From Shewanella sp. ANA-3 (GTDB taxonomy: Bacteria > Pseudomonadota > Gammaproteobacteria > Enterobacterales > Shewanellaceae): DNA of 64,000 nt. The notes below the pieces were generated by a model, which ran no database searches, was not told where the DNA came from, and saw nothing but the letters and a program-made list of their open reading frames with translations. Both the position numbers and the translations under genes were made by a program. This document shows, piece after piece, positions 9,992-18,839 of this stretch (positions are counted from its first letter, which is position 1; each line of letters begins with the position of its first letter). The stretch covers positions 1,612,001 to 1,676,000 of the forward strand of contig NC_008577.1 of the NCBI RefSeq assembly GCF_000203935.1, in the 5' to 3' direction.

Positions 9992-10384
9992 TTAGATTAA
10001 GAAATCATCCATAGAACGGCCTTTATTGACTTCGTTCTTAAATACCGTTGGCATACGACCTTGACCAGTCCACTGGATCACTTCGCCGTTTACTTCGATT
10101 TGGTATTTTGCTGGACGTGGAGCGCGTTTTTTACCTGCAGCTTTAACTGCAACGCCACCTAAGTCGTCGATTGATAAACCAACTGCTTCCATTTGTTGGC
10201 GGATTTCTTCGATTTTAGCATTACGTGCAGCAATAGCTTGCTGCTCTTCTGCTGCCATTGACTCACGCTCAACTAAAATTTTATCTAGCTTAGCCGCTAA
10301 ATCTCGCAGTTCTTCAATGCTGAGATCTTTTACTGCAGCTTTAAAACGACGACCGTGAGTTAATATCTCTAAAAATTCGCTCAT
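9992..10384 (-). CDS. hns: H-NS-family nucleoid-associated protein
   Basis: A 130-residue H-NS-type DNA-binding protein. The N-terminal part (about 1-70) is an oligomerising coiled coil rich in Glu, Ala and Lys. The C-terminal domain has the DNA-binding loop WTGQGRMP (about residues 109-116) preceded by YQIEVNGEVIQ, diagnostic of H-NS/StpA. It would bind AT-rich DNA and silence or shape promoters. The sequence upstream of its start, 10385-10560, is strongly AT-rich, which would suit autoregulation (inference). It diverges from etfBA and is followed by a bidirectional-looking terminator. Confidence 0.93.
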   Translation of the reverse strand: MSEFLEILTHGRRFKAAVKDLSIEELRDLAAKLDKILVERESMAAEEQQAIAARNAKIEEIRQQMEAVGLSIDDLGGVAVKAAGKKRAPRPAKYQIEVNGEVIQWTGQGRMPTVFKNEVNKGRSMDDFLI

Positions 10385-10576
10385 ATCTATTTTCGTCCCA
10401 CTCTATTTTTATTACAGGATAATGGTGAACAACAGCTAAATGATAGAAAGTAATATAGCTCGAATCAAATAAAATTATGCAATAAACAGAAATTAAATAT
10501 TATTTAATTTTTGAACTTTTTAAATATGGCAGATAAGTGTTCAAAAATGTGGCCAATACCACAGTCTTAAAAAATG

Positions 10577-10590
10577 CAAACAGGCGTTTG
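10577..10590. promoter_or_regulatory. PsrA-type operator
   Basis: Perfect inverted repeat CAAAC-AGGC-GTTTG. It fits the described PsrA box (S)AAAC-N2-4-GTTT(S), a TetR-family fatty-acid sensor in Pseudomonas and Shewanella that controls beta-oxidation genes. It lies about 105 bp upstream of etfB, whose product carries electrons from acyl-CoA dehydrogenases. Confidence 0.7.
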
Positions 10591-10597
10591 AGTTTGG

Positions 10598-10613
10598 TTG
10601 ACGTTAACGTTAA
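10598..10613. promoter_or_regulatory. LiuR-like palindrome
   Basis: The 16-mer TTGACGTTAACGTTAA is palindromic except for one base pair. It resembles the ACGT-containing operator I recall for LiuR, the MerR-family regulator of branched-chain amino acid degradation. It lies 7 bp after the PsrA box, on the etfB side. LiuR assignment is from memory of the motif. Confidence 0.5.
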
Positions 10614-10694
10614 CAGGACGTAAAGTGGCTCTATCCTGCATTGGTGATGACCAATGTTTTGTCCATGTACATGAAATTGTAGGAAGGAAACCCT

Positions 10695-11444
10695 ATGAAA
10701 GTATTGGTGCCTGTTAAGCGCGTAGTTGATGCCAATGTGAAGGTCAGGGTAAAAGCTGACAACACCAGCGTTGATACCGCAAACCTCAAAATGGCGTTGA
10801 ACCCTTTTTGTGAAATTGCAGTAGAAGAAGCGGTTCGTTTAAAAGAAGCGGGCAGTGCTACTGAAGTAGTGGTCGTCAGTATCGGCAATAAAGCCGTTCA
10901 AGAACAATTGCGTACCGCGTTAGCACTAGGTGCTGACCGTGCGATTCACATTGATACTGAAGAAGAGTTAACCCCAGTATCGATTGCCAAATTACTCAAA
11001 GCCGTACAAGAAAAAGAACAAGCGCAATTAGTGCTGTTTGGTAAGCAATCTATCGATGGCGATAATAACCAAACTGGCCAAATGTTTGCGGCATTAACGG
11101 ATATGCCACAAGCCACTTTTGCTTCTGAAATCAAAGTCGAAGGTCATTCAGTGCAAGTGGCTCGCGAGATAGATGGCGGGATGCAAACCTTAAGTCTGCC
11201 GCTGCCAGCTGTGGTGACTGCCGATTTACGTTTGAACGAACCTCGTTACGCTTCATTGCCTAACATCATGAAAGCTAAACGTAAGCCATTAGATGTGCTC
11301 ACTGTTGCGGATTTAGGTGTGACGCTAAAAGCCCATCAAACTGTGGTGAAGGTGACGCCACCTGCCGAACGTAAGGCGGGCATCATGGTTGCGTCGGTAG
11401 CTGAGCTGGTTGAAAAGTTAAAGAATGAAGCGAAGGTGATCTAA
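10695..11444 (+). CDS. etfB: Electron transfer flavoprotein, beta subunit
   Basis: Beta subunit of ETF, 249 residues, the usual length. ETF takes electrons from acyl-CoA dehydrogenases of fatty acid and branched-chain amino acid breakdown and passes them to ETF-ubiquinone oxidoreductase. Seen are the N-terminal [19 protein letters not shown], the conserved [16 protein letters not shown] segment, the AMP-binding region ([15 protein letters not shown]) and the recognition-loop segment [21 protein letters not shown] strong ribosome-binding site precedes the ATG. The gene abuts etfA with no intergenic bases, and the PsrA and LiuR-like boxes upstream predict induction by fatty acids and branched-chain amino acids. 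Confidence 0.98.
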   Translation: MKVLVPVKRVVDANVKVRVKADNTSVDTANLKMALNPFCEIAVEEAVRLKEAGSATEVVVVSIGNKAVQEQLRTALALGADRAIHIDTEEELTPVSIAKLLKAVQEKEQAQLVLFGKQSIDGDNNQTGQMFAALTDMPQATFASEIKVEGHSVQVAREIDGGMQTLSLPLPAVVTADLRLNEPRYASLPNIMKAKRKPLDVLTVADLGVTLKAHQTVVKVTPPAERKAGIMVASVAELVEKLKNEAKVI

Positions 11445-12371
11445 ATGGCCATTTTAGTATTAGCAGAACACGATAATGCGGCACTGAAACTGGATACCGC
11501 AAAGGTTGTCACCGCTGCGTGTGCCATTGGTGATGATGTGCATGTATTGGTGGTAGGTCACCAATGTGGCGCCGTGGCACAAGCCGCGCAAGCCTTACAA
11601 GGTGTCGCTCAAGTATTAGTCGCCGATAACAGTGCCTATGAAGCGCATTTAGCCGAAAACGTAGCTAAATTGTTGGTGGACTTAGCACCAAACTACAGCC
11701 ATATCTTGGCTGCAGCATCGAGCGCTGGCAAAGATACGCTACCACGTGTGGCGGCCTTGTTAGACGTTGCGCAAATTTCTGAAGTGATTGGCGTGGTGAG
11801 CAGTGATACTTTTGTTCGCCCGATTTACGCGGGTAACGCTTTAGCGACAGTACAAAGCCATGACGCGATTAAAGTGATGACAGTCCGTGCCAGTGCCTTC
11901 GATGCAGCGGCGCAGGGCAACAGTGCCGCCGTGACCACCTTAGATAAAGTATTTGAAGCCAAAACCCAGTTTGTATCTCAATCATTGACCGTTTCAGCAC
12001 GTCCAGAGTTAGGTAATGCGGGCATTATCGTTTCTGGTGGCCGTGGTATGGGCAGCGGTGAAAACTTCGGTATGTTAGAGCAATTGGCGGACAAACTCGG
12101 TGCCGCGGTTGGGGCTTCTCGCGCCGCGGTTGACGCAGGTTTTGTGCCTAACGATCTGCAAGTGGGTCAAACCGGTAAGATTGTGGCGCCAAATCTCTAC
12201 ATCGCCGTGGGGATTTCGGGTGCGATTCAGCATTTAGCAGGGATGAAAGACGCTAAGGTGATTGTGGCAATCAACAAAGATCCTGAAGCGCCAATCTTCC
12301 AAGTGGCCGATTATGGCCTCGAAGCCGACCTGTTCGACGCCGTTCCAGAGTTGATTTCAACTCTAGGTTGA
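11445..12371 (+). CDS. etfA: Electron transfer flavoprotein, alpha subunit
   Basis: Alpha subunit of ETF, 308 residues, which binds FAD. The C-terminal FAD domain is complete: VSGGRGMGSGENF, GASRAAVDAGFVPNDLQVGQTGKIVAPNLYIAVGISGAIQH, then AINKDPEAPIFQVADYGLEADLF. The N-terminal half is the variable ETF alpha/beta fold that pairs with EtfB. The ATG begins directly after the etfB stop (TAAATG), so the two are coupled. A terminator 25 bp after the stop ends the transcript. Confidence 0.98.
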   Translation: MAILVLAEHDNAALKLDTAKVVTAACAIGDDVHVLVVGHQCGAVAQAAQALQGVAQVLVADNSAYEAHLAENVAKLLVDLAPNYSHILAAASSAGKDTLPRVAALLDVAQISEVIGVVSSDTFVRPIYAGNALATVQSHDAIKVMTVRASAFDAAAQGNSAAVTTLDKVFEAKTQFVSQSLTVSARPELGNAGIIVSGGRGMGSGENFGMLEQLADKLGAAVGASRAAVDAGFVPNDLQVGQTGKIVAPNLYIAVGISGAIQHLAGMKDAKVIVAINKDPEAPIFQVADYGLEADLFDAVPELISTLG

Positions 12372-12395
12372 TTTTATCCGTGATCTAAGTCAAAG

Positions 12396-12438
12396 TAAGC
12401 GGCTTTGCGGTGGCAACTGCTTAGCCGCTTATGTTTTT
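12396..12438 (+). terminator. Terminator of etfBA
   Basis: The 9-bp perfect stem TAAGCGGCT (12396-12404) with AGCCGCTTA (12423-12431) has an 18-nt loop and is followed by a T run at 12434-12438. Confidence 0.8.
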
Positions 12439-12472
12439 ATCTGCCTCACGCCCGTGCATGGGCGTTCTTAGA

Positions 12473-12657
12473 AGTAGAGGCGCACCAAATATCAGTAGTG
12501 ATCAGTAGGGTGATTCCGTTGATCGTTCACGAAAGGATTTGGTGCCGAAGTGGTTTGATTTATCACGATCAACTGCTGGGGTTGTGCCGAATAGGTACAA
12601 CACTGCCATAGTATTTTCTGATACGGATATTAGGAATAGTTACTATGGAGCGCTACT
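12473..12657 (+). promoter_or_regulatory. Lysine riboswitch (L box)
   Basis: The leader of the NhaC-type gene carries the lysine aptamer core in order: P1 arm AGTAG then AGAGGCGC, the AGTAG-containing second helix, GAAAGGA, the conserved GGTGCCGAAG, GCTGGGG, CACTGCCATAG, and finally CTATGGAGCG with the closing P1 arm CTACT. P1 arms 12473-12477 and 12653-12657 are exactly complementary. No U-run terminator is evident in the 85 nt that follow, so control is probably at translation initiation; lysine binding would be expected to lower expression. Confidence 0.92.
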
Positions 12658-12742
12658 GATAGGACAGGTGATCTTGGGTATCTATTGCCTTTTCCCACCA
12701 GTTCAGTCGCCCTCCATTCGTATTTTGACGAAGAAATAATCA

Positions 12743-14311
12743 ATGACTGTAGTAAGTTACGCCGATTCGGCACTTTCTTTGCTGCCGCCTGTGGTCGCAA
12801 TTGTGTTGGCGATTTTCACTCGCCGCGTTCTCCTTTCCCTCGGTTTAGGTATTGTGATTGGGGTGTTATTACTCAATCAATTTTCACCTGTGGCCAGCGG
12901 TGAGTTTTTATTTAACAGTGTAAAAGGACTTTTTTGGTCAGAAGATGGCGTAAATTCTTGGAATTTATACATTCTCGGCTTTTTAATTGTATTAGGGATG
13001 ATCACGGCATTAATTACCGTCAGTGGGAGTGCCAGGGCATTTGCCGATTGGGCGCGCCTGCATATTCGCAATAAACGCGATGCCAAATTACTGACCATGT
13101 TTTTAGGTTGTGTTGTCTTTATTGACGATTATTTCAATAGCTTAGTCGTGGGCTCTGTCGCCAGACCCGTCACTGACCGTTATTATATTTCCCGCGCTAA
13201 GTTAGCCTATTTATTAGATTCAACGGCGGCGCCAGTTTGCGTTATTTCGCCGGTATCCAGTTGGGGCGCTTATATTATCGCGCTGATCGGCGGCATATTA
13301 ACCGCCCACGGTTTTGCTGATTCTGGTCATTTGAGTGTGTTTATTCAAATGATCCCTATGAATTTCTACGCTATTTTCTCTTTATTATTATTACTTTGTG
13401 TTGCATTTATGGGCTTGGATATTGGCCCTATGCGTGAGCATGAATTAAATGCACAGCGCGGTAATTTATATGACGAGAATAAAGGATTACCGCCTGGGGC
13501 GAATGCCGATTTACCCGAAGCCGAAACGGGTAAAATCCTCGGTTTATTCTTACCTATTACTGTGCTGGTATTTGCGACCCTGTATTTTATGGTCGACAGT
13601 GGTGCCCAGGTATTAACGAAAGAAGGCATTGAATTTAATATTATTTCTGCTTTTGAAAAAACCGATGTGAGTTCATCACTGTTCTTTGGTGCACTGATTG
13701 GTTTAGCGGTTGCGCTGGTGCTTAACCTAGTGCAAGGCGTCGAAAAGTCGATGGTCGTCAAAGGCGTGGTGCAGGGCGCTCGCTCTATGCTGCCTGCGAT
13801 TTATATCCTGTTATTTGCTTGGACCATCGCGGGCGTGATTGGCCAGCTTGAGACCGGTAAGTTTATGGCAAGCCTCGCCACAGGAAACATTCCCTTTGCC
13901 TTCTTACCTGCGTTGATGTTTGTGTTAGCGGGTCTGACGGCGTTTTCTACCGGCACCAGTTGGGGCACGTTCGGTATTATGTTGCCGATTGCCGCCGATA
14001 TGGCGATGGGTAGCCACACTGCCATGATGTTACCTATGCTGGCTTCTGTCTTGGCGGGCGCAGTATTTGGTGACCACTGCTCACCGATTTCGGATACCAC
14101 GATTCTGTCGTCAACCGGCGCGAGCTGTCACCATATCGACCACGTTGTCACTCAGCTGCCTTACGCTGTGATTGTGGCACTGATCAGCATGGTGGGCTAC
14201 GTAGTGCTTGGCTTTACTGAGTCGGTGAATGCGGGACTGCTGACCTGTGGCGTGCTGTTTGTCTTAAGCATTGTGTGGTTACGATTCAAATCACAAAGCA
14301 ACGCGAAATAA
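12743..14311 (+). CDS. lysW: NhaC-superfamily transporter, probable lysine transporter LysW
   Basis: Inner-membrane protein of 522 residues with about 11-13 hydrophobic segments and the NhaC-superfamily signatures FIDDYFNSLVVGSVARP, TSWGTFGIMLPIA and GDHCSPISDTTILSSTGA. By sequence alone it would be called a Na+/H+ antiporter. The lysine riboswitch directly upstream argues that it moves lysine; NhaC-like proteins behind L boxes in gamma-proteobacteria have been proposed as lysine transporters (LysW). The ribosome-binding site before the ATG is weak, which suits riboswitch control. Convergent with dcp across a terminator. Confidence 0.85.
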   Translation: MTVVSYADSALSLLPPVVAIVLAIFTRRVLLSLGLGIVIGVLLLNQFSPVASGEFLFNSVKGLFWSEDGVNSWNLYILGFLIVLGMITALITVSGSARAFADWARLHIRNKRDAKLLTMFLGCVVFIDDYFNSLVVGSVARPVTDRYYISRAKLAYLLDSTAAPVCVISPVSSWGAYIIALIGGILTAHGFADSGHLSVFIQMIPMNFYAIFSLLLLLCVAFMGLDIGPMREHELNAQRGNLYDENKGLPPGANADLPEAETGKILGLFLPITVLVFATLYFMVDSGAQVLTKEGIEFNIISAFEKTDVSSSLFFGALIGLAVALVLNLVQGVEKSMVVKGVVQGARSMLPAIYILLFAWTIAGVIGQLETGKFMASLATGNIPFAFLPALMFVLAGLTAFSTGTSWGTFGIMLPIAADMAMGSHTAMMLPMLASVLAGAVFGDHCSPISDTTILSSTGASCHHIDHVVTQLPYAVIVALISMVGYVVLGFTESVNAGLLTCGVLFVLSIVWLRFKSQSNAK

Positions 14312-14375
14312 GCCTAATTTAAGCGAGCTGTTTATTCGCGTGTCTTCTCTGTGAATTTACCCAGCGCTAAAAACA

Positions 14376-14409
14376 AATCAGCCAGCAATTACGCTGGCTG
14401 ATTTTTTAT
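14376..14409 (+). terminator. Terminator between lysW and the M3 peptidase gene
   Basis: An 11-bp perfect stem (arm AATCAGCCAGC, 14376-14386 with 14393-14403), 6-nt loop, then a T run. Shorter A tracts on the other side may let it serve the convergent peptidase gene as well. Confidence 0.88.
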
Positions 14410-14426
14410 TGTTCACTCATCCCTAA

Positions 14427-16577
14427 TTACAGGGCGGTGTTGAGTCCACGGCGGTTCAATAACCCTTCGGTGGTAGGCTCTTGACCACGGAAGTTCTTAT
14501 AGGCTTCCATTGGCGCAATGCTGTTGCCCACTTCGCGAATTGTCTTGCGGTATTTCATACCGATTTCACGGTTTAATCCACCTTGGGTTTGCACATAGGC
14601 AAAGGCGTCAGCCGCTAAAATTTCACTCCACATATACGCGTAGTAACTTGCTGAGTAACCACCTGGGAAGGCGTGGGCAAAGTAAGTTGACTTATAACGT
14701 GGTGGCACGGCGGTGATATTTAAGCCGTGTTTTTTCAGCGCATTGGCTTCAAATGTCGCCACATCTTGCAGTGGGGCATCTGGGCTTAATGAGTGCCATT
14801 CCATGTCGACGAGCGCCGCAGCCATATACTCTAAGGTATCGAAGCCTTGGTTAAAGCTGCCGGATTTGAGCAGTTTTTGCAGCAAATCATCGGGAATTGG
14901 CTTACCTGTTTCGTAGTGTTTGGCGTAGTTGGCTAACACTTTAGGGTGGGCTGCCCAGTCTTCTTCGAAGGTTGATGGGAATTCCACAAAGTCACGGGAG
15001 ACAGAAGTACCCGCCAAGCTTGGGTAAGTCACCTTAGAGAACATACCGTGGGTACCATGGCCCATTTCGTGGAACATAGTGGTCACTTCGTTGTAGCTGA
15101 CGAAGGTCGGTTGTCCCTCTGGCGCCTTTTTAATGTTCATCACGTTGACCACGACAGGCTTAGTGCCTTCGAGGAAGGATTGACCCGCGAACGAGCTCAT
15201 CCATGCGCCGCCGCGTTTGCCTTCACGGGCAAAGTAGTCGGCGTAGAAAATCGCCATGCTTGAACCATCGGCATCAAACATTTCGTAGGCTTTCACATCC
15301 GGGTGGTACACGGGTAAATCTGGGCGCGGCTTTAAGGTGACGCCATAGAGTTCTTTGAGGGTGTAGAACACACCGTCTTCGAGTACGCGGTTAAATTCGA
15401 AATAAGGGCGAATGCTATTGGCATCGAGGGCGTATTTCTCTTGGCGAACCTTCTCAGCGTAGAATTCCCAGTCCCATGGCGCGAGTTCAAACTTGCCGCC
15501 AGTCTTGTCGATCATCGCTTGGATATCGGCAGCTTCTTTTTCGGTATTAGCGACGACGGCAGGCACCATTGAACCAAACATGCTGTATACCGCTTCAGGC
15601 GTTTTTGCCATTTGTGGCGCGAGGCGGTAGCTGGCCCAGTTTTCATAACCTAATAGAGCGGCACGCTCGGCACGTAATTGCGCAAGGCGAGACACTAAAG
15701 ATGCGGTTTCGTTTTCACCCGTTAAGCCACGGTTTGCCGAGGCTTCCCAAATGCGTTGGCGCAGTTCACGGTTCTCTAAAGAGGCGAGAACAGGCTGGCG
15801 AGTGGTGTTGGTGATGTTGATTAAGTACTTACCTTCGTGGCCTGCGGCCTTGGCATCGTTTGCTGCCGAGGTGATTTCGCTGTCAGTCAGGCCCGCCAGT
15901 TGCTCTTTGTTATCGACAACGATGGCGATTTCTTTGGTTAAGCGCAGTAAACGTTGTGAGAACTCGTTGGTCAGCGTCGATTGTTCTTCGTTCAGGGCAC
16001 GGATCTTCACTTTCTGCTCATCGGTCAGTTTAGCACCGGCCATGATAAAGCGTTGGTGATACACCTCAACCAAACGTACCGCTTCAGACGTTAAGCCTAA
16101 GTTATTGCGGTCGTTATAAATAGTTTCAATACGGGCGAATAGTGCTGGATTGAGGTTGATGTTATCTGAGTGCGCTGCCATTTTCGGGGCCATCTCACCT
16201 TGGATTTTACGCAGGGCAGGATTGCTGTTTGAACCCGCGAGGTTGTAAAACACGCTCGATGCACGGGTCAGCAGGGCACCGCTTTTTTCCATGGCGACAA
16301 TCGTGTTGTCGAAGGTTGGGGCGGCAGGATTGTTGGCAATGGCCAAAATCTCTTGATAATGCTCTTTAATGCCTTGCTCTAATGCGGGCTGAAAATGCTC
16401 GTCTTTAATGACACTAAAATCAGGCGCTTGGTATTGCAGCGTGCTGGCTTGGAACAGAGGATTTTGGGTTTGAACTGCGGTCACATTCGTCGCTTTAGTA
16501 TCTTGAGTGCTGCAGCCTGCGAGTGCGCCTGTCATCAAAGTGGCGCCAATGGCGATGGCAATAAAACTTTTACGCAT
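14427..16577 (-). CDS. dcp: M3-family peptidyl-dipeptidase (Dcp-like) lipoprotein
   Basis: Zinc metallopeptidase of 716 residues that trims oligopeptides. The zinc site HEMGH is at residues 503-507, followed by FVEFPSTFEE with the third-ligand region. The N-terminus is a lipoprotein signal with lipobox LAGC (Cys22), so it is anchored in the periplasm, unlike cytoplasmic E. coli OpdA. The long helical N-terminal lid domain typical of M3 enzymes is present. Substrates are probably short peptides reaching the periplasm. Transcribed alone and convergent with lysW. Confidence 0.9.
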   Translation of the reverse strand: MRKSFIAIAIGATLMTGALAGCSTQDTKATNVTAVQTQNPLFQASTLQYQAPDFSVIKDEHFQPALEQGIKEHYQEILAIANNPAAPTFDNTIVAMEKSGALLTRASSVFYNLAGSNSNPALRKIQGEMAPKMAAHSDNINLNPALFARIETIYNDRNNLGLTSEAVRLVEVYHQRFIMAGAKLTDEQKVKIRALNEEQSTLTNEFSQRLLRLTKEIAIVVDNKEQLAGLTDSEITSAANDAKAAGHEGKYLINITNTTRQPVLASLENRELRQRIWEASANRGLTGENETASLVSRLAQLRAERAALLGYENWASYRLAPQMAKTPEAVYSMFGSMVPAVVANTEKEAADIQAMIDKTGGKFELAPWDWEFYAEKVRQEKYALDANSIRPYFEFNRVLEDGVFYTLKELYGVTLKPRPDLPVYHPDVKAYEMFDADGSSMAIFYADYFAREGKRGGAWMSSFAGQSFLEGTKPVVVNVMNIKKAPEGQPTFVSYNEVTTMFHEMGHGTHGMFSKVTYPSLAGTSVSRDFVEFPSTFEEDWAAHPKVLANYAKHYETGKPIPDDLLQKLLKSGSFNQGFDTLEYMAAALVDMEWHSLSPDAPLQDVATFEANALKKHGLNITAVPPRYKSTYFAHAFPGGYSASYYAYMWSEILAADAFAYVQTQGGLNREIGMKYRKTIREVGNSIAPMEAYKNFRGQEPTTEGLLNRRGLNTAL

Positions 16578-16676
16578 AGTTGAGTGATTTCCTTAGAATT
16601 GTAGTTTTTTGTGACTCTAGCGTTACTAACTTAAATAGGACTGAAAACCTATGGGGTGAAGTTGTAAGTAAAAGTA

Positions 16677-16709
16677 AACAAAAAAAGCGCCCTACAACCG
16701 TAGGGCGCT
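16677..16709 (-). terminator. Terminator of the multihaem cytochrome gene
   Basis: A 10-bp stem (AAGCGCCCTA 16684-16693 with TAGGGCGCTT 16700-16709) is followed on the minus strand by a T run (A run 16679-16685). Confidence 0.9.
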
Positions 16710-16748
16710 TGAACTATTTTCTTGCAGGGAAAATAGCGGGACGACTAG

Positions 16749-18839
16749 TTATTTACGGGTAAAGTTATGGTACTTGTCGATACCAGAGCTGCTACCTGTG
16801 TTGTGGCACACGGCACAAGATTCACCCGTAGGTTGCTTGAACCAATCGCCAGTGGCTGGCACGCTGATCTCGCCACCGTTGCTCACCATGTGGGCTTTAA
16901 CTGCATCGCCAGTATGGCAGGCATAACAGTTAGCGGTAACAGGGCTGGTCATCTTGCTGCCGGGTTCAAGAATGTATTGATTTGGCACTTTGTTTAAATC
17001 AATAGCGGTTTCGTGACAGGCAACACAGCTAGTGACTGGGTTGATAGCGCCTGCGCCGTTCGCTGTCTTGGCTTGGGTGCCGTCGGCCTTCATCTCACCA
17101 ACATTTGCACCATTACCCCAGTGCCAGCTGTGGATCATAGGACCAAAACCTGCACCCAGTGTGGCCGAAGTCCGAGCCATGCCGTTATCGTGGCAGGCAA
17201 TACAGCCGTTACCGCCTTGGTCGAATGCACCGTTTTTGTGGAAAGCGGTGGCATCGTTGTGGCAAGTCGTACAGCTGTTATCGCTGATCACAGTGCGACG
17301 TTCAAAACCAGATACTTTCTCAGCACTTACTGGATTAACTACATCTGAGTAGGCGGTGAAAGAAACACCCATTGAACCGTCATAGCCCTTGGCTCTGAGG
17401 TTACCATTGCTTTGATAGCGTTGATTACCGTCGTATTCCATCCAGCCTGCGGTGCTGAAGGTGACCCGTGCAGAGTAAGCATAGTTAGCATTCACTGCGC
17501 TGATATCCGTCAGTAGGTGACAGATATTCTTAGTACCATCGGTGTTGTAACCATAGTAATAGTTTGTACGGTTACCTGGGCGGCCTACTAAGGTGTTGTT
17601 GTCATAAGCATGCAGATAGGCACCAGCGTAGACAATCGGCTTCTTGGCATCAAATACCAGAGGATCTGAGTAGTTGAAGTTATCTTTAATGCTAAAGATG
17701 TTGCCGTCAGTGTCTTTCACTGTGATGGTGGTACACCAACCGGGTTCCGCTTTCGCTACGCTTGAGCCATCGGGCGCATAGTGGTCGGTTAAGGTGGAAA
17801 TATCATCTACTTTAACGGGGGTTGAGAGTGTTACTTGGTACTTAGCACGGATAGCTTGACGCTCGGTAATGCCTTCTTTGCCTTCATGCATTGGGCGCAC
17901 ATCGGCACCGTTACTTGGCACAATCGCACCTGGTACGCCGCCAGTGTTGTGGCAGTCGATACAACCAGGGCCTGAAACGCTGATATTGGTTGGCGCTTCA
18001 ACGTGGCAAGAAGTACAGTTCATCACGCTGAAATCTTTAGTGAATTTCTGGTGATTAATGTGGCCAATTTTAGACAGTGTATTGGTGGCGTAACCGCCGA
18101 TAGAGAAGCCTTCGGCATTTTTCGCGCCGCGGCTCACCGAGCCGTGACAGACCAAACAGCCTTCAACGAAAGTGACTTCGCTGTCCATACCTGTAGCGAC
18201 ATAGCTAGCATGGCGACGTGGGCTAGTGGCGTAATCGACGTGACAAGCATAGCAACTGTCGGTGGTGGTTGAATGCGTGCCTTCAGGCTTATTCACAACC
18301 ATTGGCGCAGAGCGCGCAATACCGCTTTCGCTGTTACCGCCGACTCTGAGCCAGACGATGCCTTCAGTACTGGCGTTGACACCTTTCATTGGAGCTTTAA
18401 AGCTGTAATGACCATCGCCTAGCGACTTGATTTCAGCGCCTTCAGTGGCTTGAGTTGCAGCGCCGCCGATATGCACGTTGTCGGTGACATTGTTAATGTC
18501 GGCTTCGTCGCGGTTATTGATAAAGCCTTTGTCGGTTAAGGCGGCGACTTTAGCTTCTGCATTTAACAGGCCATTGACTAAGTTGCCGTTTTCGTCGGTG
18601 ACTTCAAATTCATAGGTGATACTGCCTTCGCCAAAGCTGTAGCCCAGTACTTTAACATTGGTCACCGCTGAACTTGTAACTGGTGGTGGCGTCCATGGGT
18701 CTCCAGGCTTACCGGGTTGACCTGGATCGCCGGGTTGGCCTGGTGCGCCGTCTTTACCATCACTGCCACAGCCTGCTAGAGCGCCAGTTAGGGCGATTGC
18801 GACTAGGTATGCCAGTTTTTTAGATGTGAATATTCTCAT
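16749..18839 (-). CDS. OmcA/MtrC-family outer-membrane multihaem c-type cytochrome
   Basis: Cell-surface electron-transfer lipoprotein, about 696 residues. I count nine CXXCH haem motifs in two clusters: four in the N-terminal half (CYACH, CLVCH, CTSCH, CIDCH) and five in the C-terminal half (CTTCH, CIACH, CVACH, CYACH, CAVCH), where the family usually has ten or more. Two non-haem Cys between the clusters (GWCTT, NICHLL) may form the conserved disulfide of the barrel domain. The lipobox LAGC is followed by seven Gly-X-Y triplets, a collagen-like linker. The start was set to the MRIF Met because GGAG lies 6 nt before it. Related proteins reduce metals or pass electrons to extracellular acceptors; no porin partner is adjacent. 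Confidence 0.9.
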   Translation of the reverse strand: MRIFTSKKLAYLVAIALTGALAGCGSDGKDGAPGQPGDPGQPGKPGDPWTPPPVTSSAVTNVKVLGYSFGEGSITYEFEVTDENGNLVNGLLNAEAKVAALTDKGFINNRDEADINNVTDNVHIGGAATQATEGAEIKSLGDGHYSFKAPMKGVNASTEGIVWLRVGGNSESGIARSAPMVVNKPEGTHSTTTDSCYACHVDYATSPRRHASYVATGMDSEVTFVEGCLVCHGSVSRGAKNAEGFSIGGYATNTLSKIGHINHQKFTKDFSVMNCTSCHVEAPTNISVSGPGCIDCHNTGGVPGAIVPSNGADVRPMHEGKEGITERQAIRAKYQVTLSTPVKVDDISTLTDHYAPDGSSVAKAEPGWCTTITVKDTDGNIFSIKDNFNYSDPLVFDAKKPIVYAGAYLHAYDNNTLVGRPGNRTNYYYGYNTDGTKNICHLLTDISAVNANYAYSARVTFSTAGWMEYDGNQRYQSNGNLRAKGYDGSMGVSFTAYSDVVNPVSAEKVSGFERRTVISDNSCTTCHNDATAFHKNGAFDQGGNGCIACHDNGMARTSATLGAGFGPMIHSWHWGNGANVGEMKADGTQAKTANGAGAINPVTSCVACHETAIDLNKVPNQYILEPGSKMTSPVTANCYACHTGDAVKAHMVSNGGEISVPATGDWFKQPTGESCAVCHNTGSSSGIDKYHNFTRK

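Larger units (their letters stand above)
10385..10694. promoter_or_regulatory. Divergent intergenic region hns / etfBA
   Basis: This 310-bp region has two parts. The side near hns (10385-10560) is very AT-rich with A/T tracts. The side near etfB holds a PsrA-type box and a LiuR-like palindrome, listed separately, and ends in a good ribosome-binding site (AGGAAGG) before the etfB ATG. I see no exact consensus -35/-10 pair for either gene. Confidence 0.6.

Noticed and set aside
12743..14311. Plain Na+/H+ antiporter call
   Set aside because: The lysine riboswitch in the leader makes a lysine transporter more likely, though the family is the same.
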